From Actibacterium naphthalenivorans (GTDB taxonomy: Bacteria; Pseudomonadota; Alphaproteobacteria; Rhodobacterales; Rhodobacteraceae): a DNA stretch of 64,000 nucleotides. The DNA lies in NCBI RefSeq assembly GCF_014196965.1, contig NZ_JACIEQ010000001.1, forward strand, positions 1,240,001 through 1,304,000, read 5' to 3'. A program made the translations under genes and the position numbers. The notes under the pieces were generated by a model. It had not been told where the DNA came from, made no database searches, and saw nothing but the letters and a program-made list of their open reading frames with translations. Of the stretch, positions 37,853 to 47,062 are shown piece after piece (within the stretch, counting starts at the first letter, position 1; each line of letters opens with the position of its first letter).

Positions 37853-38332
37853 ATGTCAAAGCTTCTGCCGCTTCTCATCGCCCTGACAGGGCTTGCTGCC
37901 GGAACAGGCGCGGGGATCATGCTGCGCCCCGCCCCGGAAGCGGCCGCCGGGGAGGGCATGGAAGCAGACCACGGCGCGGCGCCTGAAAAGCACGAAAAAG
38001 CCCCCGAAGACGTCGAATTCGTGAAGCTGAACAACCAGTTTGTCGTGCCCGTGGTAGAGAACGGGCGGGTGTCGGCGCTGGTCGTTCTGGCGCTCAGCCT
38101 GGAGGTGGCGCTGGGCGAAAGGGCCAATGTCTATCAGCTGGAACCCAAGCTGCGCGATGCCTTCCTGCAGGTGCTTTTCGACCACGCGAATTCCGGCGGG
38201 TTCCGGGGCGCGTTCACCACCAACACCAATATGTCGGCGCTGCGCATGGCGCTGACCGAAATGGCGCAAAAAGTGATCGGCCCCACGGTGAGCGACGTTC
38301 TGATCATCGATCTGGTGCGCCAGGACACCTAG
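37853..38332 (+). CDS. FliL-like protein, second copy
   Basis: A 159-residue protein with one N-terminal transmembrane segment (KLLPLLIALTGLAAGTGAGIM), a short charged linker and a FliL/stomatin-like periplasmic domain (VEFVKLNNQFVVPVVENGRV, KLRDAFLQVLFDHANSGGF, VSDVLIIDLVRQDT). FliL proteins surround the stator. A separate canonical fliL lies at 47550-48041, so the two may have different roles. Its stop overlaps the convergent small gene by 4 nt. Confidence 0.75.
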   Translation: MSKLLPLLIALTGLAAGTGAGIMLRPAPEAAAGEGMEADHGAAPEKHEKAPEDVEFVKLNNQFVVPVVENGRVSALVVLALSLEVALGERANVYQLEPKLRDAFLQVLFDHANSGGFRGAFTTNTNMSALRMALTEMAQKVIGPTVSDVLIIDLVRQDT

Positions 38333-38682
38333 CGCGCCGCGGCTTTTCGCGCGACCCCGGCCAGCGCCTGCTGCCGCCCGAAGGCCCGCGCGGCGGCGCG
38401 GCGCGCCTCATCTTCGGCGACGCGGGCGCGGGCAAGCGCCTTGTTCAACTCGGCACGCCGCAAGTCGGACCATTTGAGCCACATCAGATCACTGCCCGCG
38501 CGGGAGGCCGCACTTTCGACATCGGGGATGACGGCACGGCGACTGGCATCCAGCTCCGCCAGTTGGCCCTCAACGCAATGGCGCGCTGCAACGGCCATTT
38601 TCAGCTGTAACAGAGCCGTTTCAAGGATTGCGTCGGTAATCGCTGCAAGGCGCGAGATCTGCTTGTGGCGCGGGCTGCTCAT
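38329..38682 (-). CDS. Small helical protein downstream of flhB, FliJ candidate
   Basis: A 117-residue, highly helical, Ala/Arg/Lys-rich protein with no signal or membrane segment. Long amphipathic stretches (about residues 10-60 and 75-110) could form an antiparallel coiled coil, as in FliJ, the central stalk of the FliI ATPase ring. FliH and FliI are in the cluster but I found no other FliJ. Its ATG overlaps the flhB stop by 4 nt, placing it in the export-gate operon. No sequence signature proves the assignment; it may be an unrelated flagellar protein. Confidence 0.55.
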   Translation of the reverse strand: MSSPRHKQISRLAAITDAILETALLQLKMAVAARHCVEGQLAELDASRRAVIPDVESAASRAGSDLMWLKWSDLRRAELNKALARARVAEDEARRAAARAFGRQQALAGVARKAAAR

Positions 38683-39758
38683 CGCCGTGCCTTCTTGCGC
38701 ATGGCCTCGGAAAAGCGGATTGCGGCGGCCACGGCGCGATAATGATCCCGGCGGATTTCCTGCCCGATTTCGACCGTGGCATGAAGCGCGCGCGCGGTTG
38801 GCGGGTCGCTGTGCAGCGGCACGCCCGCACCGGCGGCGGCTTCGCGGATCCGGGCGGCGATCTCGTCGACCCCTTTCGCCACGCAAACCGGAGCACCGGG
38901 CGACGCGCGATCCCATTTCAGGGCCACGGCATAATGGGTCGGGTTCACGATCACGACATCGGCCTCGGGAACATCTGCCAGCATCCGGTTCATCGCGATC
39001 GCCATACCTTTCTGACGCCGCTGCTGTTTCATGACCGGATCGCCCTCGGCCTGCTTCATCTCGTCCTTCACGTCTTTGTCCGACATGCGGTTGCTGCGGA
39101 TATGCTCGAAATATTGCCACAGGTAGTCAATCGCCCCGATCAGCACCGAAAGCGCGACCGCCACCAGCAGGAATTCCACCGCCATCCCAAACATCTGCGA
39201 CATCGCGGGGCCGGGGCCGTGGTTCATGCTGGACAGAATGTCGGGAACATGCCGGATCAGGTATATGGCCAGAACAGTGCCGAAAGCGCTCAGCTTCACG
39301 GCGCTTTTGGCGAATTCGAACAGACCCTTGCGGCCGAACTTGTTCTTCGCGTTGGCCATTGGCGAGATGCGGGAGAGCTTGGGCTGAAGCTTTGACGGCA
39401 CCACGATCAGGCTGCGCTGCGCCAGGATCGACAGGAGCGCCGCAAGCGCCGGGCCGGCGAACCAGGGCGCCGCCCCGACGAGAACCGCCGCCATCAGCCC
39501 CCCGGCCAAGGGGCGCGCGCTGCCACCAAATATGAGGGGGGCGAGCGTATCGGGGCGGGCCAGAAGAGTCTGCGCCGCGGCGCCCAACGCCGTCAGCGAG
39601 GCCGCGCCGACGCTGAGCGCGACAAGGGCGATCCCGGCATAGCCGGCGGCCGTGGTCAGATCGGCGGAGCGGGCGATTTCGCCCTTCTTGCGAGCCTCTT
39701 CCAGCTTTTTCGGGGTCGGGTCATGTTGCTTGTCTTCGTCCTCCCCCGCCCCGCTCAT
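38679..39758 (-). CDS. flhB: Flagellar export switch protein FlhB
   Basis: A 359-residue inner-membrane protein: the N-terminal DKQHDPTPKKLEEARKKGEI, four transmembrane helices, then a cytoplasmic domain with the autocleavage motif NPTH in VVIVNPTHYAVALKWD. FlhB switches substrate specificity together with FliK. The ATG at 39758 overlaps the fliR stop by 4 nt and gives the standard start. Confidence 0.95.
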   Translation of the reverse strand: MSGAGEDEDKQHDPTPKKLEEARKKGEIARSADLTTAAGYAGIALVALSVGAASLTALGAAAQTLLARPDTLAPLIFGGSARPLAGGLMAAVLVGAAPWFAGPALAALLSILAQRSLIVVPSKLQPKLSRISPMANAKNKFGRKGLFEFAKSAVKLSAFGTVLAIYLIRHVPDILSSMNHGPGPAMSQMFGMAVEFLLVAVALSVLIGAIDYLWQYFEHIRSNRMSDKDVKDEMKQAEGDPVMKQQRRQKGMAIAMNRMLADVPEADVVIVNPTHYAVALKWDRASPGAPVCVAKGVDEIAARIREAAAGAGVPLHSDPPTARALHATVEIGQEIRRDHYRAVAAAIRFSEAMRKKARR

Positions 39759-40534
39759 GGCGCGGCCCCGTAGGGGTTGGCCAGGATACCGGTCATCCAG
39801 CCGCCCCAGATGTTCAGCATCGCCGGCATCGCCAGAGCCATCAGCACAAGGCCGCCGGCGGTGATCGCAGGGGCGCCGACGAAGGCCACCATGAGCTGCG
39901 GCATGGCGCGGTTGATGATGCCAAGCGCCAGATTGTAGATCAGCGACGCGATGACAAAGGGCATCGCGAGGGTCACGGCAAGGCCGAAGCCCCGGGCGAT
40001 ATGCCCGATGCCCCATTGCGCCAGCATCGCCGCATCAGGCATGCGGGCGGGCGGCAGGATGTCATAGGACAGGATCATCGCCTCGGCCGCGCGAACATGA
40101 AGCCCGCTCATCACCGCCAGCGCGAGCCCGGCGCTGACCAGAAGGTGTGCCATCGCCGGCTGCGGCTCGCCCCCGACCCCGCCGAAAATCTGCGACAGCG
40201 AGGTCGCCTGCGCCGCGACCTGGCCCGCGATCTGCAGCACCATCACCAGCAGGCGCAGGATCATGCCGAGTGACAGGCCGACCGCCACTTCGCTGGCGAT
40301 ATAGGGCAGGAAATCGGCTTCGGACGCGGGCACGGGGCCGATGCTACCGGAAACCGCCGGGGCGATCACCATGCTGAAGGCCAACGCGAGCGCAAGCCGC
40401 ACGCGGGGCGGCACGGAATGTTCGCCGAAGGCCGGCAACAGCGCCATGACCGCGCCGACCCGCAAGAAGACGATAAACCCCAGCGACAGGCTTTGCTGCC
40501 CGGCGGGCAGCAGTGCAGCCAGCGCCGCGATCAT
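39755..40534 (-). CDS. fliR: Flagellar export gate protein FliR
   Basis: A 259-residue membrane protein with about six hydrophobic segments and family motifs GFIVFLRVGAVMALLPAFGE, GGVGGEPQPAMAHLLVSAGL and NLALGIINRAMPQLMVAFVG. It forms the gate with FliP and FliQ. The ATG at 40534 overlaps the flhA stop, and its stop overlaps the flhB start, giving tight coupling flhA-fliR-flhB. Confidence 0.95.
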   Translation of the reverse strand: MIAALAALLPAGQQSLSLGFIVFLRVGAVMALLPAFGEHSVPPRVRLALALAFSMVIAPAVSGSIGPVPASEADFLPYIASEVAVGLSLGMILRLLVMVLQIAGQVAAQATSLSQIFGGVGGEPQPAMAHLLVSAGLALAVMSGLHVRAAEAMILSYDILPPARMPDAAMLAQWGIGHIARGFGLAVTLAMPFVIASLIYNLALGIINRAMPQLMVAFVGAPAITAGGLVLMALAMPAMLNIWGGWMTGILANPYGAAP

Positions 40535-42624
40535 GCCGGAACCAGCCCCACCAGCGCCGGGCGCGCCTCGGTTCCGACCTCTTCGAATGACAGGACAGGC
40601 GCGGCGATTCCCTTGGCCGCCATGACCGTGCGCAGATACCGTCGCCTGCGGGTGGAGGTGACGAGCGCCGGAAATATCCCGCTTTCCCCCGCCTTGGCCA
40701 AACGGTCGGAAACCGCATTGGCCAGCCGGTTGAACTCTTCCGGCGGCAGGGCGACATCCTGCATGCCTTGGGTGCCCTCGATCTGATAGGTGGTGAAACG
40801 CTCTTCCCATTCGGGGGCGAGCTGCAGCAGGGGGATGGTGCCGTCGGGCCGCCGGTGTTCGGCGACAAGCTGAAAGCCCAGCCGGTGGCGCACATATTCG
40901 CAGATCGTCTCCGGCCCCGGATGGCTGTGGCGCGCCTCGGCGATGGATTCAAGGATCAGGGGCAGGTTGCGGATCGACACCCGTTCGTCCAACAGCAGGC
41001 GCAGCACGGCAAGAAGCAGATCGACCGGCACCTTTTCCGGCACCAGCTCATCGATCATGCGCTTGTTGGCCTCGCCCCGCTGCGGGTCGGACAGGTTGGT
41101 CAACTCATCCAGGATGCGCCGCAGCGCCTTGAGCGTCAGAAGGCGGGCGAAATTGCGCCGGATCACCTCCAGCAGATGGGTTGCGAGCACTTCGGACGGG
41201 TTGACGAGGGTGACACCGGCCAGCGCCAGATCATCCCGGCTGTCGGGCGTGACCCAGCGCGCGGGGGCGCCGTAAACAGGCTCTTTCACCTCATCGCCCC
41301 CGGGCAGGTCCGGCACCCCGTCCGACTGAAGCGCCAGCATCTGGCCTGGGCGCAGCTGATCGCGCGCCTGTTCGACGCCCTGAATGCGGATGGCATAGGT
41401 GCCCGGCTGCAGCGCGCCGTTATCGGTCAGGCGAATCTCGGGCAAGATCAACCCGTAGGCCTCGGCCACATGTTTGCGCATATTGCCGATCCGCGCGTCC
41501 AGCCCTGTGGCCGGGTCAAGAACCATCCCCACCAGATCAGGCGCGAATTCGACATGAATATCATCCAGATCGAGGATATCCCCCAGCGAGGCCTCACGGT
41601 TTTCGGGATGTGCATCCGCAGGTGCGCGCGCGGCCTCCTCCGCCCGCCGGGTGTTGGCGCGATGCCCGGCCCAGGCGGCCCCACCGAGCACGGCGGATCC
41701 GGCGACGAAGGGCAGGAACGGCAGGCCCGGCACCAGCGCGAACAGCCCCATCAAAAGCGCGACCGTGGCCAGCGCCGGCGGATAACGCCCCAGTTGCGCC
41801 ACCAGCGCAAGATCGGTGGCCCCCGTGGCCCCGCCGCGCGCCAGCAAAAGCGCCGAAGCGATGGAGATGATCACCGCCGGTATTTGGCTGACGAGCCCGT
41901 CGCCCACCGTCAGGATCGCATAGGTTTCGAACGCGCGGCCAACCGGCATGCCATGCAGGGTGATGCCGATGACGAGGCCCATCACCAGATTCAGAAGCGT
42001 GATCAGCAGGCCCGCCACCGCATCGCCCTTGACGAATTTCGACGCGCCGTCGAGCGAGCCGAAAAACGTCGTCTCGGCCTGTTCACGCTCGCGCCGGGCT
42101 TTCGCCTCTTCATGGGTGATGGCGCCGGCGGACATGTCGCTGTCGATCGCCAGCTGTTTGCCCGGCATCCCGTCAAGGGCGAAGCGCGCGCCCACCTCGG
42201 CCATGCGCGCGGCGCCCTTGGTGATCACCATGAAATTCACGATCAGCAGCACGCCGAAAACCACGAGGCCGATCAGCACGCTGCCGCCCATGACGAAATC
42301 GGCGAAGCCTTCGATCACATTGCCGGCCGCATGGGTGCCGCTGTGCCCCTGCCCGATGATCAGCTTCGTGGACGACACGTTGAGCGAAAGCCGCAGCATC
42401 AGGCTTGCCAGCAGGACAGTCGGGAACGAAGAGAAATCGAGCGGGCGCTCCACGAAGAGCGTCACCGTGAAAATCAGGATGGCCAGCGCGAAAGACGCGG
42501 CGAGGCCGACATCCAGCACCCAGGCCGGCACCGGCAGGATCATCATCACGATCACCGCCATGAGCGCCAGGGCGAGCAGGATCGTGGGCCGAAAAATCTC
42601 TCTGACGGAAAGGCCTGCGCTCAT
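40531..42624 (-). CDS. flhA: Flagellar export gate protein FlhA
   Basis: A 697-residue protein with about eight N-terminal transmembrane segments and the FHIPEP-type conserved block: ASLMLRLSLNVSSTKLIIGQ, VVFGVLLIVNFMVITKGAAR, EVGARFALDGMPGKQLAIDS. The cytoplasmic C-terminal half, from about residue 330, forms the nonameric export ring. The ATG at 42624 overlaps the stop of the transglycosylase gene by 4 nt. Confidence 0.97.
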   Translation of the reverse strand: MSAGLSVREIFRPTILLALALMAVIVMMILPVPAWVLDVGLAASFALAILIFTVTLFVERPLDFSSFPTVLLASLMLRLSLNVSSTKLIIGQGHSGTHAAGNVIEGFADFVMGGSVLIGLVVFGVLLIVNFMVITKGAARMAEVGARFALDGMPGKQLAIDSDMSAGAITHEEAKARREREQAETTFFGSLDGASKFVKGDAVAGLLITLLNLVMGLVIGITLHGMPVGRAFETYAILTVGDGLVSQIPAVIISIASALLLARGGATGATDLALVAQLGRYPPALATVALLMGLFALVPGLPFLPFVAGSAVLGGAAWAGHRANTRRAEEAARAPADAHPENREASLGDILDLDDIHVEFAPDLVGMVLDPATGLDARIGNMRKHVAEAYGLILPEIRLTDNGALQPGTYAIRIQGVEQARDQLRPGQMLALQSDGVPDLPGGDEVKEPVYGAPARWVTPDSRDDLALAGVTLVNPSEVLATHLLEVIRRNFARLLTLKALRRILDELTNLSDPQRGEANKRMIDELVPEKVPVDLLLAVLRLLLDERVSIRNLPLILESIAEARHSHPGPETICEYVRHRLGFQLVAEHRRPDGTIPLLQLAPEWEERFTTYQIEGTQGMQDVALPPEEFNRLANAVSDRLAKAGESGIFPALVTSTRRRRYLRTVMAAKGIAAPVLSFEEVGTEARPALVGLVPA

Positions 42625-43433
42625 CGAATGAGCCTTTGGCTACTGCCGGCGAACAAGCCTGCGTCGGCGGCTGAGGTGACCGGCACCAGAGAGCCGAGGC
42701 CGCGCCGCGCCTCACCCGCTTGTAACAACGGGTACAGGTTGACGCGCAGGGCCGGGGCCAGCTTTCCGGTGGCGGGCGCGGAATCGGCCCGCGCGTGGCG
42801 CGTGGCGATCGGTGCTGCCGCGCCGGATCCGTCTTCGTTGCGCAACGCAGCGCGGAAGGTATCGAATCGCTTGCGGTACCTGTCGGAAAACTTGCGGGTG
42901 CGCGAATGATAGGCGCCCGCCGCAGCGCTCCAGTTTCCTTTTTCGGCATAGAGATCCAGCAGGAACCGTGCCGCATAGAGCGCATTCTGCTCGGGCTGTA
43001 TCATCTGCTCGATCGACGCGAAATTCCTGCCATGCCATTTGTAGTTCAACTGAAAACAGCCGACATCGAAACTGCGCGCCCCGGCACGGTGATGCCGGCC
43101 GACATAGGTAAGGGCCGCATGCGGATCATCGAACCAGACCCCCTTTCCCTCCATGTTGACGGTCCAGGGCCAAGGCCGCATCGCACCATCGCGCCGGCGC
43201 CCGGTTTCGGTGAGCGAGATCGCCTTGAGAACCGAGATCGGAACGCCTGTTCTGGCGGCGGCCATTTGCGCGGCCCTGTCGCAAAGCGTTGATGGATTTG
43301 CGCCCCAAGCCGGCGATATAGCCGCAAGGCTGACGATCCACAAAAGGGCCCCGAAAGACCTGCGGCCGAGCGCGGCCCTACGCGCGAAGCGCCACTTCCC
43401 ATCAGTTGTGTCGAAATCCGACCCGAATGCCAT
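42621..43433 (-). CDS. Lytic transglycosylase (SLT domain), flagellar-associated
   Basis: A 270-residue exported protein: a hydrophobic signal segment (SFGALLWIVSLAAISPAWG, about 26-44) followed by an SLT goose-lysozyme-like domain with catalytic Glu in KAISLTETGR and the later conserved GCFQLNYKWHGRNF and AARFLLDLYAEKGNW. It would locally open peptidoglycan for the rod. The gene is coupled to flhA, and the cluster FlgJ lacks a muramidase domain, matching the SltF/PleA arrangement of Rhodobacter and Caulobacter. The exact start is uncertain because several residues precede the signal peptide. Confidence 0.85.
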   Translation of the reverse strand: MAFGSDFDTTDGKWRFARRAALGRRSFGALLWIVSLAAISPAWGANPSTLCDRAAQMAAARTGVPISVLKAISLTETGRRRDGAMRPWPWTVNMEGKGVWFDDPHAALTYVGRHHRAGARSFDVGCFQLNYKWHGRNFASIEQMIQPEQNALYAARFLLDLYAEKGNWSAAAGAYHSRTRKFSDRYRKRFDTFRAALRNEDGSGAAAPIATRHARADSAPATGKLAPALRVNLYPLLQAGEARRGLGSLVPVTSAADAGLFAGSSQRLIR

Positions 43434-43512
43434 TCTGGCTGCTCCCGTTCTGGGTTGTCTCGACGCAGGCTAGGGCCGGGTGGTTGATAAACTGTAACCA
43501 TCTGAGGATTTG

Positions 43513-45537
43513 CTATTCCGGCGAAGAAACCTCGGAGTCCGGAATGGCCAGCGCACCGTCGGCTGCGGCCCGGATGGCCGCGGATTGTTCAAGAAGCGCA
43601 TAGGCGCCGGCCAGGCTTGGCCGCTCTTGGCTCGGTGCGTCGTCGCGTTCCACTTCCGCGTCGACAGGGCGGGGCCGCTCAACGTGATCGGGCGGGGGGA
43701 GAGCAACACTCCGGCCGCGTGCGATTTGCAGGCCCCGCGTGTGATCCGGCCCGTGCGCGCCAGTCTGCACCTGCCCCGATATCGCTCCGGCAAGCTCGGG
43801 AAAGCCGAGGTCGACGAAGCGTTCAAAAACTGCTTTTGCGCTGTCTTCAAGCAGGGAAAAGCCGGGCGTGTTCACCAGCGCTGTCGCAAAGCGCAGAAAG
43901 TCGGCGTCGGGCGCATGTTCGCTCAGGGCCAGGGCGAATTCGCTGTTCAACTGCACCTGACTTGACACCGGATGCCGCAGAAGAAGCGAAAATGCAGCGG
44001 AATAGTCTTCATTCAGTGCGTGACCCAGGATCGCGACGCGGGCCAGATCCGCCCCCAATCCGCTGCCCCTGTGTTCAAAGACAAGCGCTTCGGCATTTGC
44101 AATGTCTTCTGCCCGTGGTGGCTGGCCCATGCCTATGCGGGCCTGCATCACCTGCAGCAACGCCTCGGACGAGTGCGAATCGTTGCTGGCGATTACGTTG
44201 TCCAGCGCAGCTTCCGCCGCTCCGACATCCCCTTTGCCGAGATCCAACTGGGAATCGAGCAATGCAAGCCCCGGATCATCGTCGGCTCCGGCGCGGTCGA
44301 TGGCGTTTCGGATCTGCGTGGCGACCTCGATTTCGCCAGCGTCTATAAAACGATCCGCCAGGCCCGGCCCGAGATAGCGCCGTAAATGAGGGGGAAGTGC
44401 CGAAAATGCCGCAGTCACGGCAGCTTGGTTGATCTCTGGGCCGGGCGGCAACCCCGGCTGCGCCAGAACCGACCACAGGGCAGCGGACCCATCGCAGCCG
44501 TGCTGACCCCGCAGGGTTGACGCCCCGGCAGAACGCCCGTCCATGATATTTGCCAGATCCGCAAGGAAATCGGCGTTCGGCAATCGGGTGTCAAAGGCTT
44601 GCATCGCGTTCCGTGCTTCGGCGCCAAACCCCAGATAGAGGTAGGTGCGCACGAACCGGCCCAGGGCTTCGGGCTGGACCCGGTCAAATTCACCGATCAG
44701 CACCCCCCGCGCGTCGGCAATGAGCTTGGGCGCGGGCAACGCGCCGCTCGTTTGGAAAAAGGCAAAATGCCGATCCGCCAAGCAGGGTTTCACAGTGGCG
44801 GTTTTGGGCATCTGCCGAGCAAGCCGATTGTCCCTGTCGATGCTGGTTTCGACCCTGATCGCGGCGTCATGCGCGTCGTCGCCCGCAGAAGGACCGGGTT
44901 TTGCGGCCCCGACAGGCTCTGCATCCGGCGCCGTGCTGACATGTACAAGGCCCTGCGCCGCCGCGCGTGCAAGCGCCTTGAGCAGGAGGGCCTGCATATC
45001 CGGCCCGGCAGCAGGATCGGTGGGAGAGCTTGGCCCGGGGGCTTCCGGTAGACCCTCCCCCGGAAACGCAGTCAGAAACGGCACCGCCGACCGGCCCAGA
45101 TATGCGGGCAGCGATATCGGTACTGTTGGCGATATTTCATCGGCCACGGGGTGCTCCGGGCTTTCCGCAACCGGGAGTTCCGGTTTGTCTTTCAGATCAA
45201 TAACCAGCCTGCCCGGCTTGATTTCAAAGGCCTCCGCCTCGCACGCACAATCCGATTTCAAGAGTACGGCGCCCGAGGCAAGATCAACAGAGATGTCGGA
45301 AAGCCGGGTACGCGGTATCAGATGAAAGACCCGGCTGAAATCGAAACTGATATCCTTTCGCCCAAGAGACAGGAGATACCCGTCTGCGATCTTGTCGAGC
45401 GTCCACGCAGTCGGCCGGGAGAATTCCATCACGAGCCGCGAAAATCCCGCATGTTCACCCGACCGCACACGCACCGTCTCTGCCAGGGCGGGCATCGCCA
45501 TAATCCAGGTGAAAATTGCGAGCGTCAGACGGATCAT
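43513..45537 (-). CDS. Periplasmic AMIN-like/helical-solenoid protein, MotC candidate
   Basis: A 674-residue exported protein: signal peptide (residues 1-19, ending PALA), an AMIN-like beta domain at about 20-115 (SRLVMEFSRPTAWTLDKIAD, FEIKPGRLVIDLKD), then a Pro-rich linker. A long alpha-helical, TPR-like region follows from about 270 to 620, with Ala/Leu repeats such as AEAALDNVIASNDSHSSEAL. Its ATG overlaps the motA stop by 4 nt and a MotE-like gene is upstream in the same operon. In Sinorhizobium MotE is the chaperone of the periplasmic stator-associated protein MotC. I therefore propose a MotC-type role, by context rather than by clear homology. Confidence 0.6.
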   Translation of the reverse strand: MIRLTLAIFTWIMAMPALAETVRVRSGEHAGFSRLVMEFSRPTAWTLDKIADGYLLSLGRKDISFDFSRVFHLIPRTRLSDISVDLASGAVLLKSDCACEAEAFEIKPGRLVIDLKDKPELPVAESPEHPVADEISPTVPISLPAYLGRSAVPFLTAFPGEGLPEAPGPSSPTDPAAGPDMQALLLKALARAAAQGLVHVSTAPDAEPVGAAKPGPSAGDDAHDAAIRVETSIDRDNRLARQMPKTATVKPCLADRHFAFFQTSGALPAPKLIADARGVLIGEFDRVQPEALGRFVRTYLYLGFGAEARNAMQAFDTRLPNADFLADLANIMDGRSAGASTLRGQHGCDGSAALWSVLAQPGLPPGPEINQAAVTAAFSALPPHLRRYLGPGLADRFIDAGEIEVATQIRNAIDRAGADDDPGLALLDSQLDLGKGDVGAAEAALDNVIASNDSHSSEALLQVMQARIGMGQPPRAEDIANAEALVFEHRGSGLGADLARVAILGHALNEDYSAAFSLLLRHPVSSQVQLNSEFALALSEHAPDADFLRFATALVNTPGFSLLEDSAKAVFERFVDLGFPELAGAISGQVQTGAHGPDHTRGLQIARGRSVALPPPDHVERPRPVDAEVERDDAPSQERPSLAGAYALLEQSAAIRAAADGALAIPDSEVSSPE

Positions 45538-46400
45538 GCCGCAGCTTTCGTGGCTTTTAACGATTCTTCGAGATCGTTGAAACTGGGGCGATAATGGCTG
45601 GGGGTGTTCTGGCGCCCGACCTCGATGCAGATATTCGCGGCGTGATTGTAAAGATTCGCCACCAGAACCTCGCGAATAAGCTGATGGAAATGCGCGTCTT
45701 CTTCGATGACTGATTTCAGCTTGGCCGCGAAAGGACCAACCAGGCCGTAAGCGAGGAAAACCCCCAGAAACGTGCCGACCAGGGCACCGCCGATGAGCTT
45801 GCCCAGGATTTCGGGCGGCTGGTCGATCGACCCCATGGTCTTGATGACGCCGAGAACCGCCGCCACGATCCCCAGGGCTGGCAGACCATCGGCGATGGTT
45901 TGCAGCGCATGGCTCGAATGCATCGCATGATGAAGATTAGCCTCCATCCGCTTTTCCAGAACCTCCTCGACCTGATGCGGATCGTCATAGTTCATGGCAG
46001 CGGAACGAAGGGTATCGCAGATGAGCTCAACCGCCTCTTTGTCGGCCAGTATTCTCATGTATTTCTGAAAGATGGCAGACTCCTGCGGCGCCTCGATATG
46101 TTCCTCCAGCGCGACGGCATTCTGGCGGGCGAGGCGAATCAACTCGAACAGCAGGCAGAGCAGATCACGGTAATCCTCCGGTTTCCATTTCGGGCCTTTG
46201 AAAACCTTTCCGATGTCCTTCAGCGTATGCTTGATCGCCGCCATGTCATTGCTGATGACAAAAGCCCCGAGCGCGGCGCCGCCGATCATGGTGAATTCAT
46301 AGGGAAGCGATTTCAGGATGATGGCCATCTTGCCACCGGCGGCCAGATAGCCGCCAAACACCATCACGAAGATCAGGACGATGCCGATGATGCCGATCAT
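45534..46400 (-). CDS. motA: Flagellar motor stator protein MotA
   Basis: A 288-residue proton-channel stator subunit with four transmembrane segments. Family segments are GIIGIVLIFVMVFGGYLAAG at the N-terminus, LPALGIVAAVLGVIKTMGSI and LVGTFLGVFLAYGLVGPFAA. The cytoplasmic loop with charged residues (about 60-160) contacts the rotor. It lies 68 nt downstream of the MotE-like gene. motB is separate, at 57894-58742. Confidence 0.95.
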   Translation of the reverse strand: MIGIIGIVLIFVMVFGGYLAAGGKMAIILKSLPYEFTMIGGAALGAFVISNDMAAIKHTLKDIGKVFKGPKWKPEDYRDLLCLLFELIRLARQNAVALEEHIEAPQESAIFQKYMRILADKEAVELICDTLRSAAMNYDDPHQVEEVLEKRMEANLHHAMHSSHALQTIADGLPALGIVAAVLGVIKTMGSIDQPPEILGKLIGGALVGTFLGVFLAYGLVGPFAAKLKSVIEEDAHFHQLIREVLVANLYNHAANICIEVGRQNTPSHYRPSFNDLEESLKATKAAA

Positions 46401-46468
46401 GCGCGATGCTCCCTCTTTCCGTATCGAACTCCGGCTTAGCCTTGCAATGCCGGGTTAAGATTTCCTGA

Positions 46469-47062
46469 TCACTCTGTCGGAACGCCGACGTTTCTGCCCG
46501 CCAGAAGCACGCTGATCGAATAGGCCTGTTCCGGAGGCATCCCCGCCAGGACCGACGCGGCGGAATCTGGCCGCATCCGGCCCAGAAAACCCGCCGCAAA
46601 ATCGGGAGCCATTTCCTGAAACAGGGCCGCGGCGTCTTTCGGCTTCATGCTCTCGTAAACCGCGGTCAACCGGCTGAGATCGCTTTCCGCCGCCCCCTCG
46701 GCAAGCGCGATCGTCGCGCGAAGCGCGGCCTCTGCCGCGTTCAGCTCTGCGATCTGACGCGACAGATCCGCGTGCGATTGCGCCAGTTTCCGGCCGCGTT
46801 CCGCCTGCAGCTTTTCGGTTTCCGCAGCGCGTGCCTCCCGGGCCTGAAGCGCGGCGAAAAGCGGGGCGATGGCCGGATCCGGCCCGCAGCTTTCGGGGGC
46901 CTGTTCCACCCCGGCCAGATCGGACAGATCCCCCACGCCGCGCGCGACGGCAAGGCCGGTACCGCTGCCCAGCCGCACGATACCGGACCCGAGCAGCAGA
47001 ACCGTGATGACAAACAACACACCCCGCCCCGCCCCGCGCCGCCCTTTTTCCGCTCCGCTCAT
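46469..47062 (-). CDS. MotE-like protein with MgtE-N/FliG-like domain
   Basis: A 197-residue protein with an N-terminal transmembrane or signal anchor (GVLFVITVLLLGSGIV), a single cysteine at residue 59, and a coiled coil (about 70-135). A C-terminal MgtE intracellular-domain-like motif follows: SMKPKDAAALFQEMAPDFAA, then MRPDSAASVLAGMPPEQA. Rhizobial MotE proteins, periplasmic chaperones for MotC, share this layout and are reported to dimerise through a cysteine. It sits between an unknown membrane gene and motA, with a 4-nt overlap on the upstream side. Confidence 0.75.
   Translation of the reverse strand: MSGAEKGRRGAGRGVLFVITVLLLGSGIVRLGSGTGLAVARGVGDLSDLAGVEQAPESCGPDPAIAPLFAALQAREARAAETEKLQAERGRKLAQSHADLSRQIAELNAAEAALRATIALAEGAAESDLSRLTAVYESMKPKDAAALFQEMAPDFAAGFLGRMRPDSAASVLAGMPPEQAYSISVLLAGRNVGVPTE

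Noticed and set aside
40768-42909. Long plus-strand frame opposite flhA
   Set aside because: flhA is unambiguous and coupled to its neighbours; the antisense frame shows no domain and a skewed composition.
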